From Bacteroides sp. (GTDB lineage Bacteria > Bacteroidota > Bacteroidia > Bacteroidales > Bacteroidaceae), in assembly GCF_028690125.1 (NCBI RefSeq), contig NZ_JAQVBV010000011.1, positions 82,344-146,343 on the forward strand: a stretch of DNA of 64,000 nucleotides, given 5' to 3'. Positions 63,078 through 64,000 of this stretch are shown piece after piece; within the stretch, counting starts at the first letter, position 1, and each line of letters starts with the position of its first letter. The translations under genes and the position numbers were made by a program. The notes under the pieces were generated by a model. That model was not told where the DNA came from, searched no databases, and was given only the letters and a program-made list of their open reading frames with translations.

Positions 63078-64000
63078 TCATTTTTTTCTAAGAGAGTGTT
63101 TTTTTTCTAAGGGAGTCTTTTCATTTTTATTTATTTGTTTAGAAACTTCAATAACAACATTTGCAAATGGCTTAGAGATACCAGGAGCTCCCATTTTCCA
63201 ATCAGTAGATGCTGCCCAATGATCATAATATAATTGAAAAAGATATTTTTTTGCTGCTTCATTTTTTTCTACTTGCCTCTTTTCTAAATATTGGATAATT
63301 TGTTCTTTAATTGTTTCTAAATATTTAATATATTCATCATCTAATTTTCCTTTTGAATAATTAGAAAATTCTTCAACAGTTTTTTCAAAAATGTCTTCAA
63401 CAGTTTTTTCAACAGTTTCTCCTATAGTTTTTCCGTTAGATTTCTTAACAAAAACTAATCCAAGTTTTTTAAGCTCAATTATTTCACTCTCTATTTTCAA
63501 GATCTCATTTTCTAACAATGAACAATCTTTTGCACTTTCATTACTCATATTCATATCCTTCTTGATAGCCTCGTTCTTTTCAATAGCCTTGTTCTTTTTC
63601 TCCTCCATATTTTTAATTTTTTTTATGTTAAAAAAAAGATTTGGTCCACTTTTTTTAAGCCCATTCATTTCCTTCTCTATCTTGGGCTTCTTCATAGCCT
63701 CGATCGAGTCTTTCGATGATAAATAAAGTTGATTCAATTTATCACAAAATTGCAAATCCTCTTTTGCTTTTTTTTCCATTTCATCAATGCCATAAATCGA
63801 AGACAACTTTTTATTAATAATATCACACCATTGTTTACTAGAAAAAAAAGCATAATACTTAGCTGATGACTTCTCAAATCCCCGTTTTTTATTATCATCG
63901 TTAAAAAAATCAATCCTCAGATAATCAATCTTATTAGCATTTATTGTTTTTATCTTATTCTCTAATTTTACTTTATCCTTTTCAGACACCAATCGTTTAT
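63078..64000 (-). CDS. Charged coiled-coil protein upstream of eCIS, start beyond window
   Basis: The frame is open from 63078 to the window edge. The first possible in-window start is a TTG at 63990-63992, so the 5' end is probably missing. The visible 307 or so codons are very rich in Lys, Glu, Asn and Ile, with a long coiled-coil middle (KKNKAIEKNEAIKKDMN and following). The end has DHWAASTDWKMGAPGISKPF, then a basic tail. I do not recognise it. Its strand and position next to the putative effectors suggest cargo. Confidence 0.5.
   Translation of the reverse strand, partial: KRLVSEKDKVKLENKIKTINANKIDYLRIDFFNDDNKKRGFEKSSAKYYAFFSSKQWCDIINKKLSSIYGIDEMEKKAKEDLQFCDKLNQLYLSSKDSIEAMKKPKIEKEMNGLKKSGPNLFFNIKKIKNMEEKKNKAIEKNEAIKKDMNMSNESAKDCSLLENEILKIESEIIELKKLGLVFVKKSNGKTIGETVEKTVEDIFEKTVEEFSNYSKGKLDDEYIKYLETIKEQIIQYLEKRQVEKNEAAKKYLFQLYYDHWAASTDWKMGAPGISKPFANVVIEVSKQINKNEKTPLEKKHSLRKK

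Overview
The window looks like a chromosomal segment of a gut Bacteroidales species (Bacteroides or Parabacteroides type). The grounds are promoters of the form TTTG-N20-TAnnTTTG, weak Shine-Dalgarno sequences, lipoproteins with a Bacteroidetes-type signal, and gene families typical of that order (DUF6371 and DUF3987 element proteins, DUF5908, a Bacteroidales-type contractile injection system). No rRNA, tRNA or CRISPR array was seen.

Layout. (1) 1-6.3 kb, chromosomal-looking genes: a truncated Hsp70/DnaK paralogue with a partner lipoprotein, a serine-recombinase-like DNA-binding protein with a degenerate active site, a polytopic membrane protein and a UvrD/PcrA-type helicase. (2) 6.6-11 kb, the remnant of an old mobilizable element: an HTH, DUF3987, DUF6371 cassette, a truncated integrase fragment and a membrane protein fused in frame behind that fragment. 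(3) About 11.3-40.7 kb, an apparently intact integrative mobilizable element. It has a multi-HTH regulator and tyrosine integrase, two toxin-antitoxin modules (MqsR-like/Panacea and HipBA), a second HTH, DUF3987, DUF6371 cassette, a candidate oriT, MobC and relaxase, an IS110-family insertion, and a long one-strand defence operon. The operon encodes an XRE regulator, SNF2-type helicase, DUF4391 protein, Septu-like ATPase plus HNH nuclease, a HEPN-like protein, type III Mod and Res, a GmrSD-like DUF262 protein, Fic and RhuM. (4) 41.0-60.9 kb, minus strand: a 15-gene extracellular contractile injection system (eCIS) operon ending in a strong terminator next to the element's right end. (5) 61.4-64 kb, minus strand: three AT-rich genes upstream of the eCIS that look like cargo. 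One carries a Thr-Cys-His arrangement spaced like CheD/CNF-type glutamine deamidases.

How they work together. The mobilizable element can probably integrate by itself and be moved by a helper conjugative element, while its toxin-antitoxin pairs stabilise it and its defence operon protects the host from phage. The eCIS operon encodes cap, sheath, two tube proteins, spike, baseplate, tape measure, a DUF4157 protein and a AAA+ ATPase. The DUF4157 protein and two upstream genes share a 'DNR' (often followed by QRV) N-terminal signature, which I infer may be a loading or processing signal for cargo. I did not find a PAAR tip or an obvious receptor-binding fibre.

The observations most worth following up are the candidate deamidase cargo, the compound defence operon with its nested Septu-like pair and HEPN-like gene, and the noncoding parts of the IS110 element where a bridge RNA would be expected.
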